Shown here: positions 33,478 to 42,367 of the stretch, in pieces
Layout: every line of letters starts with the position of its first letter
Position numbering within the stretch: the first letter of the stretch is position 1
Origin: HyVt-105 sp049975425
GTDB lineage: Bacteria; Bacteroidota; Bacteroidia; Bacteroidales; VadinHA17
Direction: 5' to 3'
DNA: 61,738 bases
NCBI GenBank assembly: GCA_049975425.1
Contig: JBNGDI010000019.1
Coordinates: 1-61,738 of the forward strand
The notes under the pieces: generated by a model
Told to the model about the DNA's origin: nothing
Database searches by the model: none
The model's input: only the letters and a program-made list of their open reading frames with translations
Translations under genes and position numbers: made by a program

Positions 33478-35940
33478 GGTGAGATAATTCGGAACCGCAT
33501 ACATGCGCGTTTCTCCGCTGAGGTTATTTACTGTACTGATCCAGTGGTATGAAATGGTGTTGTTGATATCGAGCAGGTTGAACACTTCTGCGCTGACGGA
33601 AAAATGCCGGATACCCTGAAATTTGCCCTGGAACCGGTTTTCTGTTCCTTCCCCCACCCATACCTTGACAAATCCGATATCCACCCGCCGGTAGGGAGGC
33701 ATCCGAAAATACAGGTCGTACCGGTCGGTGTTGGGGTAGCTCACCGGCAACCGGGAACCATACATCAGGGTGAGCTGCACCCGGTAAGAGGGATCTCCCG
33801 GCAAATAATCCTGAAAATGCAGGCCGAAATTCAGCAGCTGGTCGGTGGGACGGGGATAATATCCCGGATAAACAGTACCGCCTGTTTCGTCAATGTACGA
33901 ATCACCGGGAATATCTTCCCGTGTGCGCATCAGGGATAGGCTTGCCCATGATTCTGTTCCGGGAACAAATTCTCCGTTCATTTTCAGATCGAGGCCCGTT
34001 GCATACCCTCGCGCCAGGTTTTTACCTGCATACCGGATGCGTACGTTTTCTATCCTGTATGGGATCAGCCGGTCCATCCATTTAAAATAGGCTTCAGCGC
34101 TGAACACGAAGGGCCTTTCCCACAGTTTGAAATACCTGTCGGCCCCGCCCACAATATGAACCGAACGCTGGGCCTGGATATGCAGGTTGCTGTTTCCTTC
34201 CCGGTCGGTGTATTCCCTGAACAGGGGTGGCTGGTGGTAGGTTCCTCCCGAAAGATGGAACCGGTAGTCTTTTTTCCATAGCGGTTCGAACACCATGGAA
34301 ATCCGCGGACTCAGGAGCCATTCACCGGTCAGGTCCCAGTAACTGGTTCGTATCCCGGCATTCAGTGACAGGTTGCCGGGTGCGGTAATAAACCGGCGGC
34401 TGTACTGCAGAAATGAGGTCAGCCGGCCCGACTGCAGATTCAGTATGCCCAGGCTGACGTAGGCCAGGTTTACCGTTTCGTTGTTGTAGGGGACGGAAAA
34501 ACCGGCGGAATCGACCATTTCCCATTCATGGACCCGGTTATCCACAGCTTCATACCGGTATTTCAGTCCCCATTTCCAGGTAGTGCCTCCCGCCAGGTAT
34601 TCTCCCCGGTGCTCTGCAGATGCAATGGCTCCCACAAGATAATTCCGGGCATGATTCAGAAAGCTTCCTGTCCCGATGTTCAGGATACTGTCGCCCAGGT
34701 TTTTCGATCCCATTTCTTTATCCAGCTCATTAAGGGAATAGCTTCCCCGGATATCGAAAGTTTCGGCTTCCATGGTACGGAAGGCTGAAGCGGTGAATTT
34801 CAGGACCAGGCGGGAAGAGGGCTTGCATTCCGCTGTCAGCGCCCCGGTCAGGGTGTTGAAGCGGTCACGCTCCTGTCCGTCATACAGAACATACAATTTA
34901 ACGGCATGGTTTACTGTTCCGAACGAAGTTTCCCGGTCATCGGGCACAAAATGGTAATCATTGAGAGACAGGTTTCCGAGAAAGCTGAATTTCCACCGGC
35001 TGGAGGGTTCGTGTTGCAGATAGGTCTGGAAATCCAGAAAAGAAGGCTGGTAATCGCCTGCCACATCGAGCGATTGCAGCAGATACCGGTTGGTTTTATA
35101 CCGGATGCCGGCCAGCCATGAGATTTTGTTTTCTGCCGCCAGCCCCTCCATATGTACCGAACCGCCCAGGAAACTGAGGGAAATGGATCCTCCGGTTTTC
35201 TGCGGGGTGCGGTAGGTAATATCCAGTACCGACGACATCCGGTCGCCGTATTCGGCCCCGAACCCCCCGGCCGAAAATTTGACCGAACCTACCATATCGG
35301 GATTGATAAAACTTAGCCCTTCCTGTTGCCCCGAGCGGATCAGGAACGGGCGGTATATCTCCACCCCGTTTACATATACCAGGTTTTCATCAAAATTCCC
35401 ACCTCTGACGGAATAACGCGAACTAAGCTCGTCACGCGAAGATACCCCCGGAAGGGTTTTCAGCAGGGTTTCAAACTGGCCGGAAGCATTGGGTGTCAGC
35501 CGGTAATCTTTTATACTGACCGTTACAAATGAGCCGGCCCGCCTGATTTCCGCTGCCACAGTCACCTCTTCCAGCTCCCGTGTGCTTTCTTTCATTTCGG
35601 GATGAATTTCCTTTGTTTCACCCGGGGCCAGGCGGAGTGGATATTCCAGTGTGATGAAGCCCACCGAGGAAACCACCAGGATGATGTCGCGACCGGCAGG
35701 GACATCAAGATGAAAATATCCCGTGGTATCGCTGGTCGTCCCCTGAGGCAGCCCACGCAGGGAAATGTTGGCCAGCGGCAGGGGTTGTCCGCCGGTGGTG
35801 GTTACCTTCCCGTATACGGTGGCCGTTTCCTGTCCCATTACCCGGGGCAGGAACATGCAGGCCACAAGCAGGGTCGTGATAAAGTGCATACCAGATACCC
35901 GATGGTTTCTTTCTATAAACTGTTTCCACCCGGAATTCAT
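33439..35940 (-). CDS. TonB-dependent receptor with carboxypeptidase-like N-terminal domain
   Basis: An 833-residue outer-membrane transporter. Parts in order: signal peptide (about 17-37), carboxypeptidase-regulatory-like domain (about 42-125, GKVTTTGGQPLPLANISLRG), TonB-box-like LEEVTVAAE (about 123-131), plug (about 135-245, YSVRGGNFDENLVYVNGVEIYRP in part, GFGAEYGDRMSSV) and a beta-barrel whose last strand ends TVRF. The short form and the PGVSSRDELSSRYSVRGG plug are typical of Bacteroidota receptors without SusD. No lipoprotein partner is adjacent. The ligand is unknown. Confidence 0.93.
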   Translation of the reverse strand: MNSGWKQFIERNHRVSGMHFITTLLVACMFLPRVMGQETATVYGKVTTTGGQPLPLANISLRGLPQGTTSDTTGYFHLDVPAGRDIILVVSSVGFITLEYPLRLAPGETKEIHPEMKESTRELEEVTVAAEIRRAGSFVTVSIKDYRLTPNASGQFETLLKTLPGVSSRDELSSRYSVRGGNFDENLVYVNGVEIYRPFLIRSGQQEGLSFINPDMVGSVKFSAGGFGAEYGDRMSSVLDITYRTPQKTGGSISLSFLGGSVHMEGLAAENKISWLAGIRYKTNRYLLQSLDVAGDYQPSFLDFQTYLQHEPSSRWKFSFLGNLSLNDYHFVPDDRETSFGTVNHAVKLYVLYDGQERDRFNTLTGALTAECKPSSRLVLKFTASAFRTMEAETFDIRGSYSLNELDKEMGSKNLGDSILNIGTGSFLNHARNYLVGAIASAEHRGEYLAGGTTWKWGLKYRYEAVDNRVHEWEMVDSAGFSVPYNNETVNLAYVSLGILNLQSGRLTSFLQYSRRFITAPGNLSLNAGIRTSYWDLTGEWLLSPRISMVFEPLWKKDYRFHLSGGTYHQPPLFREYTDREGNSNLHIQAQRSVHIVGGADRYFKLWERPFVFSAEAYFKWMDRLIPYRIENVRIRYAGKNLARGYATGLDLKMNGEFVPGTESWASLSLMRTREDIPGDSYIDETGGTVYPGYYPRPTDQLLNFGLHFQDYLPGDPSYRVQLTLMYGSRLPVSYPNTDRYDLYFRMPPYRRVDIGFVKVWVGEGTENRFQGKFQGIRHFSVSAEVFNLLDINNTISYHWISTVNNLSGETRMYAVPNYLTSRRINIKLTVRF

Positions 35941-36037
35941 TGTGCAATGTTAACCAAAAAACCATGTTGGCAGGCAATTACTGGCGCTGAAATACTTCCG
36001 TTTATTCCGGCCGTTTTACGGGATGGTGCATTCTTTG

Positions 36038-36045
36038 TATATTTG
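36038..36045 (+). promoter_or_regulatory. Promoter -7 box of the YjbQ gene
   Basis: TATATTTG fits TAnnTTTG exactly, 22 bases before the ATG at 36067. It supports the short reading of the gene. Confidence 0.5.
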
Positions 36046-36066
36046 GGTTCTGAAAATCATCCCGCT

Positions 36067-36480
36067 ATGGTAAAGCAGTATGAACTGATGCTTCCAGCAA
36101 TGGGCAGGGGGTATCACCTGGTGACCCGGGCAGTGGAAAAGGAACTGAATGACCTTCCGGCCAGGGGAATATGCCACATTATGATCAGGCATACTTCTGC
36201 CGGACTTACCCTGAACGAGAATGCCGATCCCACTGTCCGTGACGATTTCGCCTCGTTCTTCGACCGGCTGGTACCCGATGACACCTCTCTGTTCACACAT
36301 GTGATGGAAGGAGCCGATGATATGCCTGCCCATCTGAAGTCTTCACTGATAGGTCATTCCGTTACTATTCCCGTGGTGAACGGCCGTCTTGCCCTTGGAA
36401 CCTGGCAGGGGATATACCTGTGCGAATTCAGGGATCACGCCGGCACCAGAAGGCTTACGGTAACTGTGGTGGGAGAATGA
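36067..36480 (+). CDS. YjbQ / UPF0047 family protein
   Basis: A 137-residue protein, the normal family length of about 135-140. Diagnostic motifs are HIMIRHTSAGLTLNENADPTVRDD (in two parts), the EGADDMPAHLKSSLIG block and LGTWQGIYLCEFRD. His and Asp in these segments form a conserved pocket. E. coli YjbQ can replace thiamine phosphate synthase weakly, so annotations say 'secondary thiamine-phosphate synthase', but the natural role is uncertain. The frame is open to 35602 only because it crosses the opposite-strand receptor gene; the promoter box and family start fix 36067. Confidence 0.92.
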   Translation: MVKQYELMLPAMGRGYHLVTRAVEKELNDLPARGICHIMIRHTSAGLTLNENADPTVRDDFASFFDRLVPDDTSLFTHVMEGADDMPAHLKSSLIGHSVTIPVVNGRLALGTWQGIYLCEFRDHAGTRRLTVTVVGE

Positions 36481-36549
36481 TTCCGGATAACGGGCACAGA
36501 GGATTTTACACAACATATCATGCGACCATGCGTGTAAAGCAAAGTTTCG

Positions 36550-36557
36550 TACTTTTG
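36550..36557 (+). promoter_or_regulatory. Promoter -7 box of the iorAB operon
   Basis: TACTTTTG fits TAnnTTTG exactly, 27 bases before the iorA ATG. It lies within a chance 16-codon ORF, which argues against that ORF being translated. Confidence 0.5.
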
Positions 36558-36584
36558 AACATTATCCATCCGAATTAAAGGGAC

Positions 36585-38201
36585 ATGAAGAAACTGCTGT
36601 TATTAGGAGATGAAGCCATCGCCCAGGGGGCAATGGACGCCGGATTATCGGGTATTTATGCTTACCCGGGAACACCGTCAACGGAAATAATGGAATATGT
36701 GCAGGGTTCGAAAATGGCCGAAAAAAGAAATATCCACCGTATGTGGTCGGCCAACGAAAAAACGGCCTATGAGGCTGCCCTGGGCATGTCGTACGGGGGA
36801 AAACGCGCCATGGTGTGTATGAAACATGTGGGACTGAATGTTGCGGCCGATCCCTTTATGAATTCTGCCGTTACCGGTATCAACGGAGGGTTCCTGGTGG
36901 TGTCGGCCGATGATCCTTCCATGCATTCCTCGCAGAATGAACAGGATTCCCGTTATTACGGAAAATTTGCCAACATTCCCATTCTGGAGCCCTCCAATCA
37001 ACAGGAAGCCTATGATATGGCCTATGAGGGCTTCACCCTTTCAGAAAAATACAGGGTGCCTGTCCTGCTGAGGATCACCACCCGTCTGGCCCATTCCCGA
37101 TCGGGAGTGAAAAGAAGGGAGGTTTTGCCACAGCATTCCCTCAACCTTCCGCAGGATCCGAAACAGTTCATACTGCTCCCGGCCATGGCACGGGTCAAAT
37201 ACCGTATCCTGCTGTCGAACCAGCCAAACTTCAGGGAAGAATCGTTGCATTCGCCCTTCAATAAATATTTTGACGGGGTGGACAAACGAATGGGTATCAT
37301 TGCCTGTGGACTGGCCTATAATTACCTGATGGAAAATTTCCGTAGCGGCACTATCGACTATCCGGTGCTGAAAATATGCCAGTATCCTATGCCTATCGAG
37401 CTGTTGAAAAAGATCACAGACGAGTGCGAAGAGGTGCTTGTAATAGAAGAAGGGTACCCCTTCGTGGAGGAACTGATCAAAGGATTGCTGGGTAAAGGAG
37501 TGTATGTGAAAGGAAGACTGGACGGAACCCTCCCCCGTGACGGAGAACTGGATCCCGACCTGGTGGCCGAGATTTTCTGGAAAGGCAAGCCTTTGCCGCA
37601 CAAAACACCCGACTGGATATCCCGGCGGCCACCGATGCTCTGCAAGGGTTGCGGCCACATCGATACTTTTCTGGCTTTGAACGAAGCGCTGAAAAATTAT
37701 GGCCCGGGCCATGTATTTTCCGATATCGGCTGTTATACCCTGGGCGCCAATCCACCATATAACGCCATCTATTCCTGTGTGGATATGGGAGCTTCCGTAA
37801 CTATGGCTGTCGGAGCTGCCGATGCCGGTCTGTTTCCCTCAGCCTGTGTCATTGGCGACAGTACCTTTACCCATTCGGGAATGACAGGGTTGCTGGATGC
37901 CGTGAACAAGAATTCGCCGATAACCGTAATTATATCCGATAATCAAACAACGGCTATGACGGGAGGACAGCCCACACCGGGACTGAACCGCCTGGAAAAA
38001 ATCTGTGAGGGTCTGGGTGTGGATCCCGAACATGTGCGGGTCATGGTTCCCCTGAAAAAGAACCATGAAGAGAATGTGAAAATACTTCGGGAAGAACTGG
38101 AATACCGGGGAGTGTCGGTCGTGATCAGCCGGCGCGAATGTATCCAGACCGCCAGCAAGAAAAAAAGGGCTGCAAAGAAATCAAAAAAAACAAATGCCTG
38201 A
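36585..38201 (+). CDS. iorA: Indolepyruvate ferredoxin oxidoreductase, alpha subunit
   Basis: The large subunit of the TPP-dependent enzyme that oxidatively decarboxylates aryl pyruvates (from Trp, Phe, Tyr) to aryl-acetyl-CoA with ferredoxin, or runs in reverse. The 538 residues show an N-terminal pyrimidine-binding domain (GLSGIYAYPGTPSTE, KHVGLNVAADPF) and the TPP pyrophosphate domain (CKGCGHIDTF near 351, SDIGCYTLG, GDSTFTHSGMTGLL). The C-terminal two-cluster ferredoxin domain of archaeal IorA is absent; the chain ends in a Lys-rich tail (KKKRAAKKSKK). Clusters may be on another protein. Overlaps the upstream frame of iorB. Confidence 0.93.
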   Translation: MKKLLLLGDEAIAQGAMDAGLSGIYAYPGTPSTEIMEYVQGSKMAEKRNIHRMWSANEKTAYEAALGMSYGGKRAMVCMKHVGLNVAADPFMNSAVTGINGGFLVVSADDPSMHSSQNEQDSRYYGKFANIPILEPSNQQEAYDMAYEGFTLSEKYRVPVLLRITTRLAHSRSGVKRREVLPQHSLNLPQDPKQFILLPAMARVKYRILLSNQPNFREESLHSPFNKYFDGVDKRMGIIACGLAYNYLMENFRSGTIDYPVLKICQYPMPIELLKKITDECEEVLVIEEGYPFVEELIKGLLGKGVYVKGRLDGTLPRDGELDPDLVAEIFWKGKPLPHKTPDWISRRPPMLCKGCGHIDTFLALNEALKNYGPGHVFSDIGCYTLGANPPYNAIYSCVDMGASVTMAVGAADAGLFPSACVIGDSTFTHSGMTGLLDAVNKNSPITVIISDNQTTAMTGGQPTPGLNRLEKICEGLGVDPEHVRVMVPLKKNHEENVKILREELEYRGVSVVISRRECIQTASKKKRAAKKSKKTNA

Positions 38202-38226
38202 CCAGGTAAAAAACATACGATTAACC

Positions 38227-38820
38227 ATGAAAACAGATATTATTCTTGCGGGTGTAGGCGGACAGGGAATTCTGACCATTGCTACCGCCATAGGGGCGGC
38301 AGCCATTAAAAAGAATCTGTATCTGAAACAGGCCGAGGTGCACGGCATGAGTCAGCGTGGAGGAGCCGTGCAATCACACCTGCGTCTCAGCAACCGGCCG
38401 GTGGCTTCCGATCTGATACCCAGAGCCCATGCCGATCTCATTCTTTCGGTCGAACCCATGGAATCGCTCCGGTATCTTTCTTATCTATCGGAAGATGGAT
38501 GGCTGGTGGCCAATGAAGAACCGTATAAGAATATTGACGACTATCCCGCTATGGAGACCATCATGAACGAGATCACATCCCTGCCACACTATGTGTTGCT
38601 GAATGCCGATCAGATAGCCCGCAAACTCGGTTCTCCCCGGTCATCGAACATTGTTATGCTGGGAGCTGCCATACCATTTATCAACGGACTGGATGCCGCA
38701 CTCATGGAAGATGGTATCAGGCAGGTATTTGCGCAGAAAGGAAAGGAAGTGGTAGAAGTGAACCTGCAGGCTTTCAGGGCCGGATTGCAGATTTCAGAGG
38801 AGAAAACAAAAAAGATTTGA
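38227..38820 (+). CDS. iorB: Indolepyruvate ferredoxin oxidoreductase, beta subunit
   Basis: The gamma-domain partner of IorA, needed for CoA-dependent oxidative decarboxylation. MKTDIILAGVGGQGILTIA is the family N-terminus. QAEVHGMSQRGGAVQSHLR and the later AHADLILSVEPMESLRYL are diagnostic for the pyruvate/2-oxoacid oxidoreductase gamma fold. From 38227 it is 197 residues. An in-frame ATG at 38194 would add 11 residues and overlap the iorA stop by eight bases; coupling is likely with either start. A DUF4301 gene follows after three bases. Confidence 0.93.
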   Translation: MKTDIILAGVGGQGILTIATAIGAAAIKKNLYLKQAEVHGMSQRGGAVQSHLRLSNRPVASDLIPRAHADLILSVEPMESLRYLSYLSEDGWLVANEEPYKNIDDYPAMETIMNEITSLPHYVLLNADQIARKLGSPRSSNIVMLGAAIPFINGLDAALMEDGIRQVFAQKGKEVVEVNLQAFRAGLQISEEKTKKI

Positions 38821-38823
38821 TCT

Positions 38824-40380
38824 ATGTTGTTCAATGAGCGTGACCTGGAAGAATTCCGGAATAGAGGAATTACCCCCGAACAGGCACAGAAACAGATTGA
38901 ACGTTTCGAACGGGGCTTTCCGGATATCCCGGCAGTGCGACCAGCCATAGCCAGTGACGGGATCATCCGGCTTACCGGTGAAAAAATTAAGAATTACCGG
39001 AAGTTTTATGAGGAGAACCGGGGCAACCAACGGATACTGAAAATGGTACCTGCCTCGGGAGCAGCTACACGCATGTTTAAAACGCTTTATGAAGCGCTGG
39101 AGGATGGGAAAAAGGAAAAGGACTTTTCTCTGTATCTCCAGCGTGAGGGAAACAGGGTCATCCAGGAATTGCTGAACCGCATTGGCCGGTTTGCTTTTTA
39201 TCCTCATCTGCGGAAACGGATGGAAGAAAAAGGAATGGATCCTGACAACCAGAAGTATGCCCGGGAAACGCTCGAAATGATCCTGAATGAGGACGGGCTG
39301 AACTACGGGAACCTGCCAAAGGGACTCATCCTGTTTCATCGGTATCCACAGGGGGAAAGAACTGCGGCCGAAGAACATCTTGCCGAGGGGGCTCATTATG
39401 CTGCAACGCCCGATCATACCGTGCACGTGCATTTTACTGTTTCTCCTGAACACATTGCTCTTTTTCAGAGGCTGATGGATGAAAAAATCCCGCTGTATGA
39501 GAAAGAATACGGTGTTACGTACCGGGTGGATTTCAGCCTCCAGAAGCCATCTACCGACACCCTGGCTGTGGATATGGCAAACCGGCCTTTCCGGGAAAAG
39601 GACGGTACACTTTTGTTCCGGCCGGGAGGTCACGGAGCCCTTGTTGAAAACCTGAACGACCTACCTGCCGATGTGATTTTTATCAAAAATATCGACAATG
39701 TAAGTCCCGACAGGCTCAAACCGGTTACAGTGAAATACAAGCAGGCGCTGGCAGGAATATTGCTTACACTCAGGGAAAAAATATTCCGTTACCTGCACAT
39801 GCTGGATGAAGCACAGGACCATTCCCCCGGCCTGGTAAAGGAAATTCTCTCGTTCCTTGAACAGGAACTGTGTGTGCGCCATCCAGGTAAAATTCACCGA
39901 ATGAGCAATGAGGAATGGGCAGACTATTGCAGAAAAAAACTGAACCGCCCCCTGCGGGTGTGCGGAATGGTGAAGAATGAAGGCGAGCCCGGAGGAGGAC
40001 CCTTCTGGGTGAAAAACCCCGACGGCAGCCTGGGCCTGCAGATTGCCGAGACTTCACAGTTCAACCTGAATAACCCCGAGCAGAGGAAAATTTTCCGGTC
40101 CTCCACCCATTTCAATCCTGTTGACCTGGTGTGTTCAACACTCGATTACAAAGGGAATCCCTTTTACCTGCCTGATTTCCGTGACCCGGACACCGGATTC
40201 ATTTCCAAAAAATCGAAAAACGGCAAAGAACTGAAAGCGCTTGAACTGCCCGGCCTCTGGAACGGGACTATGGCCCGCTGGAACACCGTGTTCGTGGAAG
40301 TGCCCCCGGAAACCTTTACCCCGGTGAAAACGGTCATGGACCTTCTGAGAAAAGAACACCTGCCGGAAGATATAAGCTGA
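38824..40380 (+). CDS. DUF4301 family protein
   Basis: A 518-residue cytoplasmic protein of the DUF4301 family, found mainly in Bacteroidota; its function is not known. The central KMVPASGAATRMFKTLYEAL segment (about 75-94) resembles the nucleotide-binding loop of sugar-nucleotidyltransferases. LILFHRYPQGERTAAEEHLAEGAHYA and LLFRPGGHGALVENLNDL are also reminiscent of pyrophosphorylases, so a nucleotidyltransferase-like fold is my inference. It begins three bases after iorB, which implies co-translation with the indolepyruvate oxidoreductase. The product is slightly charged and has no signal peptide. Confidence 0.87.
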   Translation: MLFNERDLEEFRNRGITPEQAQKQIERFERGFPDIPAVRPAIASDGIIRLTGEKIKNYRKFYEENRGNQRILKMVPASGAATRMFKTLYEALEDGKKEKDFSLYLQREGNRVIQELLNRIGRFAFYPHLRKRMEEKGMDPDNQKYARETLEMILNEDGLNYGNLPKGLILFHRYPQGERTAAEEHLAEGAHYAATPDHTVHVHFTVSPEHIALFQRLMDEKIPLYEKEYGVTYRVDFSLQKPSTDTLAVDMANRPFREKDGTLLFRPGGHGALVENLNDLPADVIFIKNIDNVSPDRLKPVTVKYKQALAGILLTLREKIFRYLHMLDEAQDHSPGLVKEILSFLEQELCVRHPGKIHRMSNEEWADYCRKKLNRPLRVCGMVKNEGEPGGGPFWVKNPDGSLGLQIAETSQFNLNNPEQRKIFRSSTHFNPVDLVCSTLDYKGNPFYLPDFRDPDTGFISKKSKNGKELKALELPGLWNGTMARWNTVFVEVPPETFTPVKTVMDLLRKEHLPEDIS

Positions 40381-40477
40381 CCACCCCGGTAAGGTTCTGA
40401 AATTTCATGTTGTTTTAAGATTTCTTTCTCATAAACTTAAGACTGGATTCTTACTTTTACTTCCAGAATCCATCATC

Positions 40478-40840
40478 ATGACAAAGAAAACAATCCTCGC
40501 ATCAGGTCTGGTTTTTCTGCTGCTTTTTACCTGTGTATCAGCCGATGAAAAGGAAGGCGGCACAAAGGAAAAAACCACAAAAACTGAAACAGAACTTGTT
40601 GGAAAGATCACCGACATTCTGAGCGGGGAAGAACTGGCAGGAGTAAGGGTGCAACTGGATGGAACCGGCCTGGTAACCTACACCGGATTTAAAGGGGAAT
40701 TCCGATTCAGCGGTTTGAAACCGGGAACTTACACTCTGGTAACAAGCATGATATCCTACCGAAGCCACCGGATAAAAGTGGAACTGGTTCAGAGTGAAAA
40801 AAGCCTTTCCGGAATGGTGATCAGAATGAAACCCGAGTAA
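40478..40840 (+). CDS. Exported carboxypeptidase-regulatory-like domain protein
   Basis: A 120-residue exported protein: signal peptide (about 1-23), a charged Lys/Glu/Thr-rich linker (about 24-42), then a single transthyretin-like beta-sandwich (about 43-120: VGKITDILSGEELAGVRVQLDG, GLVTYTGFKGEFRFSGLKPG). The same domain forms the N-terminus of the TonB receptors in this window, but here it is free-standing. A hairpin (40445-40451 / 40465-40471) sits just before the ATG. Possibly a periplasmic adaptor or cell-surface domain; the role is unknown. Confidence 0.85.
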   Translation: MTKKTILASGLVFLLLFTCVSADEKEGGTKEKTTKTETELVGKITDILSGEELAGVRVQLDGTGLVTYTGFKGEFRFSGLKPGTYTLVTSMISYRSHRIKVELVQSEKSLSGMVIRMKPE

Positions 40841-40869
40841 GGCGAGGGTTAGGTTTGTTTATATATTGC

Positions 40870-40901
40870 AAAAGGCAGGGATCACAGGTTCCTGTCTTTT
40901 T
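40870..40901 (+). terminator. Intrinsic terminator
   Basis: A 10-bp stem (40870-40879 with 40891-40900, one G-T pair, 11-base loop) merges into a run of T residues (40897-40901). It lies 30 bases past the stop of the preceding gene and before the convergent YwqK-like gene. Confidence 0.75.
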
Positions 40902-40920
40902 AGTTTTAATTATAACCGGT

Positions 40921-41382
40921 TCAGTTGTATTTCTTTTCGGAAACAATATGCCCCTGTTCGTCATAGAATTTCCATGTTCCCGTTTTTTTGCCCATGTCAT
41001 ATTCCATTTCGTAAAGCAGTCTTCCTTTATCATCCCATATCTTCCACGGACCGTGTTTCTTCCCGTGGCAGTAACCGGCTTCTCCTGTTTTTACCTTGTG
41101 CAGATTCCATTGGATCCAGGTACCGTCCTTTTGCCCGTTCCGGTATGATCGAATTTCTTTCCGGTTCCCGTTCTCATAATATACAATCGTTGCCCCGTGA
41201 TACACCCCGTCGGCAAAATCAGCCTCGATCCGGATTGTTCCGTCAGGATAATATTCCCGGTATGTTCCTGTAAAGGCGCTGAAATCATTGCGGTACATCA
41301 TGCCGTCATTCTCAGCCAGAATCTGGGCATTCAGCGAAGGCAGAAGCAAAATGCCGGCCAGTAAAGTGAAAATATTTTTCAT
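40921..41382 (-). CDS. YwqK-like MORN-repeat exported protein
   Basis: A 153-residue exported protein (signal peptide about 1-20, ILLLPSLNAQ) made of MORN-variant repeats of the YwqK type: GTYREYYPDGTIRIEADF, GATIVYYENGNRKEIRSY, DGTWIQWNLHK, GPWKIWDDKGRLLYEMEY and GTWKFYDEQGHIVSEKKY. Five repeats are visible. Databases often label the family 'toxin-antitoxin system YwqK family antitoxin', but nothing here resembles a toxin and the signal peptide argues against a cytoplasmic antitoxin. Likely a structural beta-repeat protein in the periplasm. Confidence 0.85.
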   Translation of the reverse strand: MKNIFTLLAGILLLPSLNAQILAENDGMMYRNDFSAFTGTYREYYPDGTIRIEADFADGVYHGATIVYYENGNRKEIRSYRNGQKDGTWIQWNLHKVKTGEAGYCHGKKHGPWKIWDDKGRLLYEMEYDMGKKTGTWKFYDEQGHIVSEKKYN

Positions 41383-41496
41383 AGCAACCTGTTTATTTAT
41401 GAATAATCACCACACAAATTTATAAATAATTTACAATATATTAACATTAAGTTAACATTAAATTTTTTAAACGGTGAGTGATTTTCCGGATAATTG

Positions 41497-41504
41497 TATT
41501 TTTG
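41497..41504 (+). promoter_or_regulatory. Possible promoter -7 box upstream of the response regulator
   Basis: TATTTTTG fits TAnnTTTG exactly, 94 bases before the ATG at 41599. The region is AT-rich, so a chance match is possible. Confidence 0.3.
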
Positions 41505-41598
41505 GTACATGATTTTTTGTGGAAAAAAGTTGCCGGTTTGTAAAAATAGACTACTTTCATAAACCCGAAATGGAGACATTCTCCAAATAAATGATTGC

Positions 41599-42297
41599 AT
41601 GGACCATCCCACTGCATACCGGATACTCCTGGTGGATGACGAGAAGGATATACTTGAATTCATTGGGTACAACCTGAAAAAGGAGGGGTATGAGGTGTAT
41701 TCGGCCACCAATGGAAAAGATGCCATCCGGATGGCCGGAGAAATACTGCCACACCTGATTCTGCTCGACGTGATGATGCCGGGAATGGACGGGATGGAAA
41801 CCTGTGAAGAAATGAGAAAGGATGCGAGGCTGAACCAGACCATCATTGCTTTTCTGACTGCCCGGGGAGAGGATTATTCCCAGATTGCCGGTTTCGAGGC
41901 CGGTGGCGATGATTACATTACCAAACCCATTAAACCCAAAGTATTGCTCAGCCGCATCAGGGCTTTGCTGAAAAGGTCGTCAACCGGCCCTGTCCATACC
42001 ATGTCCGGGAAAAGGGTTATCCAGCATAAAGATATTACGGTTGACCGGGAACGGTTTACGGTGGTTAAAAAAGGGAAGGAGATCGCCCTGCCCAAAAAGG
42101 AATTTGAATTGTTGTCGCTGCTAATGGAAAAGCCCGGGAAAGTATATACCCGCGACGAGATTTTTCAGCGGGTATGGGGCGAAAAGATCATTGTAGGCGA
42201 TCGGACCATCGATGTGCACATCAGGAAACTCAGGGGCAGACTGGGCGACCGGCATATCAAAACCGTCAAGGGGGTGGGATATAAGTTTCAGGAATAA
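41599..42297 (+). CDS. PhoB/OmpR-type response regulator
   Basis: A 232-residue two-component regulator. The receiver domain (about 8-125) has the acidic pair Asp13-Asp14, phospho-acceptor Asp57 (LILLDVMMPGMD), Thr87 and Lys109 (DYITKPI). The winged-helix DNA-binding domain (about 135-232) shows LPKKEFELLSLLMEKPGKVYTRDEIFQRVWG in two parts and VGDRTIDVHIRKLRGRLG. It is clearly a paralogue of the regulator at 44830, with which it shares DDEKDILEF and LTARxEDYSQIAGF. No sensor kinase is next to it. Nearness to a phosphate transporter suggests phosphate control but does not prove it. Confidence 0.92.
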   Translation: MDHPTAYRILLVDDEKDILEFIGYNLKKEGYEVYSATNGKDAIRMAGEILPHLILLDVMMPGMDGMETCEEMRKDARLNQTIIAFLTARGEDYSQIAGFEAGGDDYITKPIKPKVLLSRIRALLKRSSTGPVHTMSGKRVIQHKDITVDRERFTVVKKGKEIALPKKEFELLSLLMEKPGKVYTRDEIFQRVWGEKIIVGDRTIDVHIRKLRGRLGDRHIKTVKGVGYKFQE

Positions 42298-42367
42298 CCC
42301 TTACTTCTGTTCTGTCCTTCCCGTTTCTTCCCTGTGGAATCATTTTCACACGGCGTACCGGTGTGTT

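Noticed and set aside
35602..36066. Long N-terminal extension of the YjbQ protein
   Set aside because: It runs antisense through the TonB receptor gene, and a promoter box at 36038 sits just before the proper start.
36528..36578. 16-codon ORF just before iorA as a leader peptide
   Set aside because: It contains the exact promoter box TACTTTTG, so transcription would start inside it. It has no run of aromatic codons and no terminator hairpin follows.
40445..40471. Hairpin before the ATG at 40478 as a terminator of the DUF4301 gene
   Set aside because: A 7-bp stem with a 13-base loop and no T-tract after it is too weak; it may be incidental.
40921..41382. Toxin-antitoxin locus
   Set aside because: The YwqK label is used for the family in databases, but the product has a signal peptide and MORN repeats and no toxin gene is adjacent.
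42298..42367. Terminator between the response regulator and the PiT gene
   Set aside because: Only a weak imperfect CACAC / GTGTG pairing is seen and no T-tract follows.
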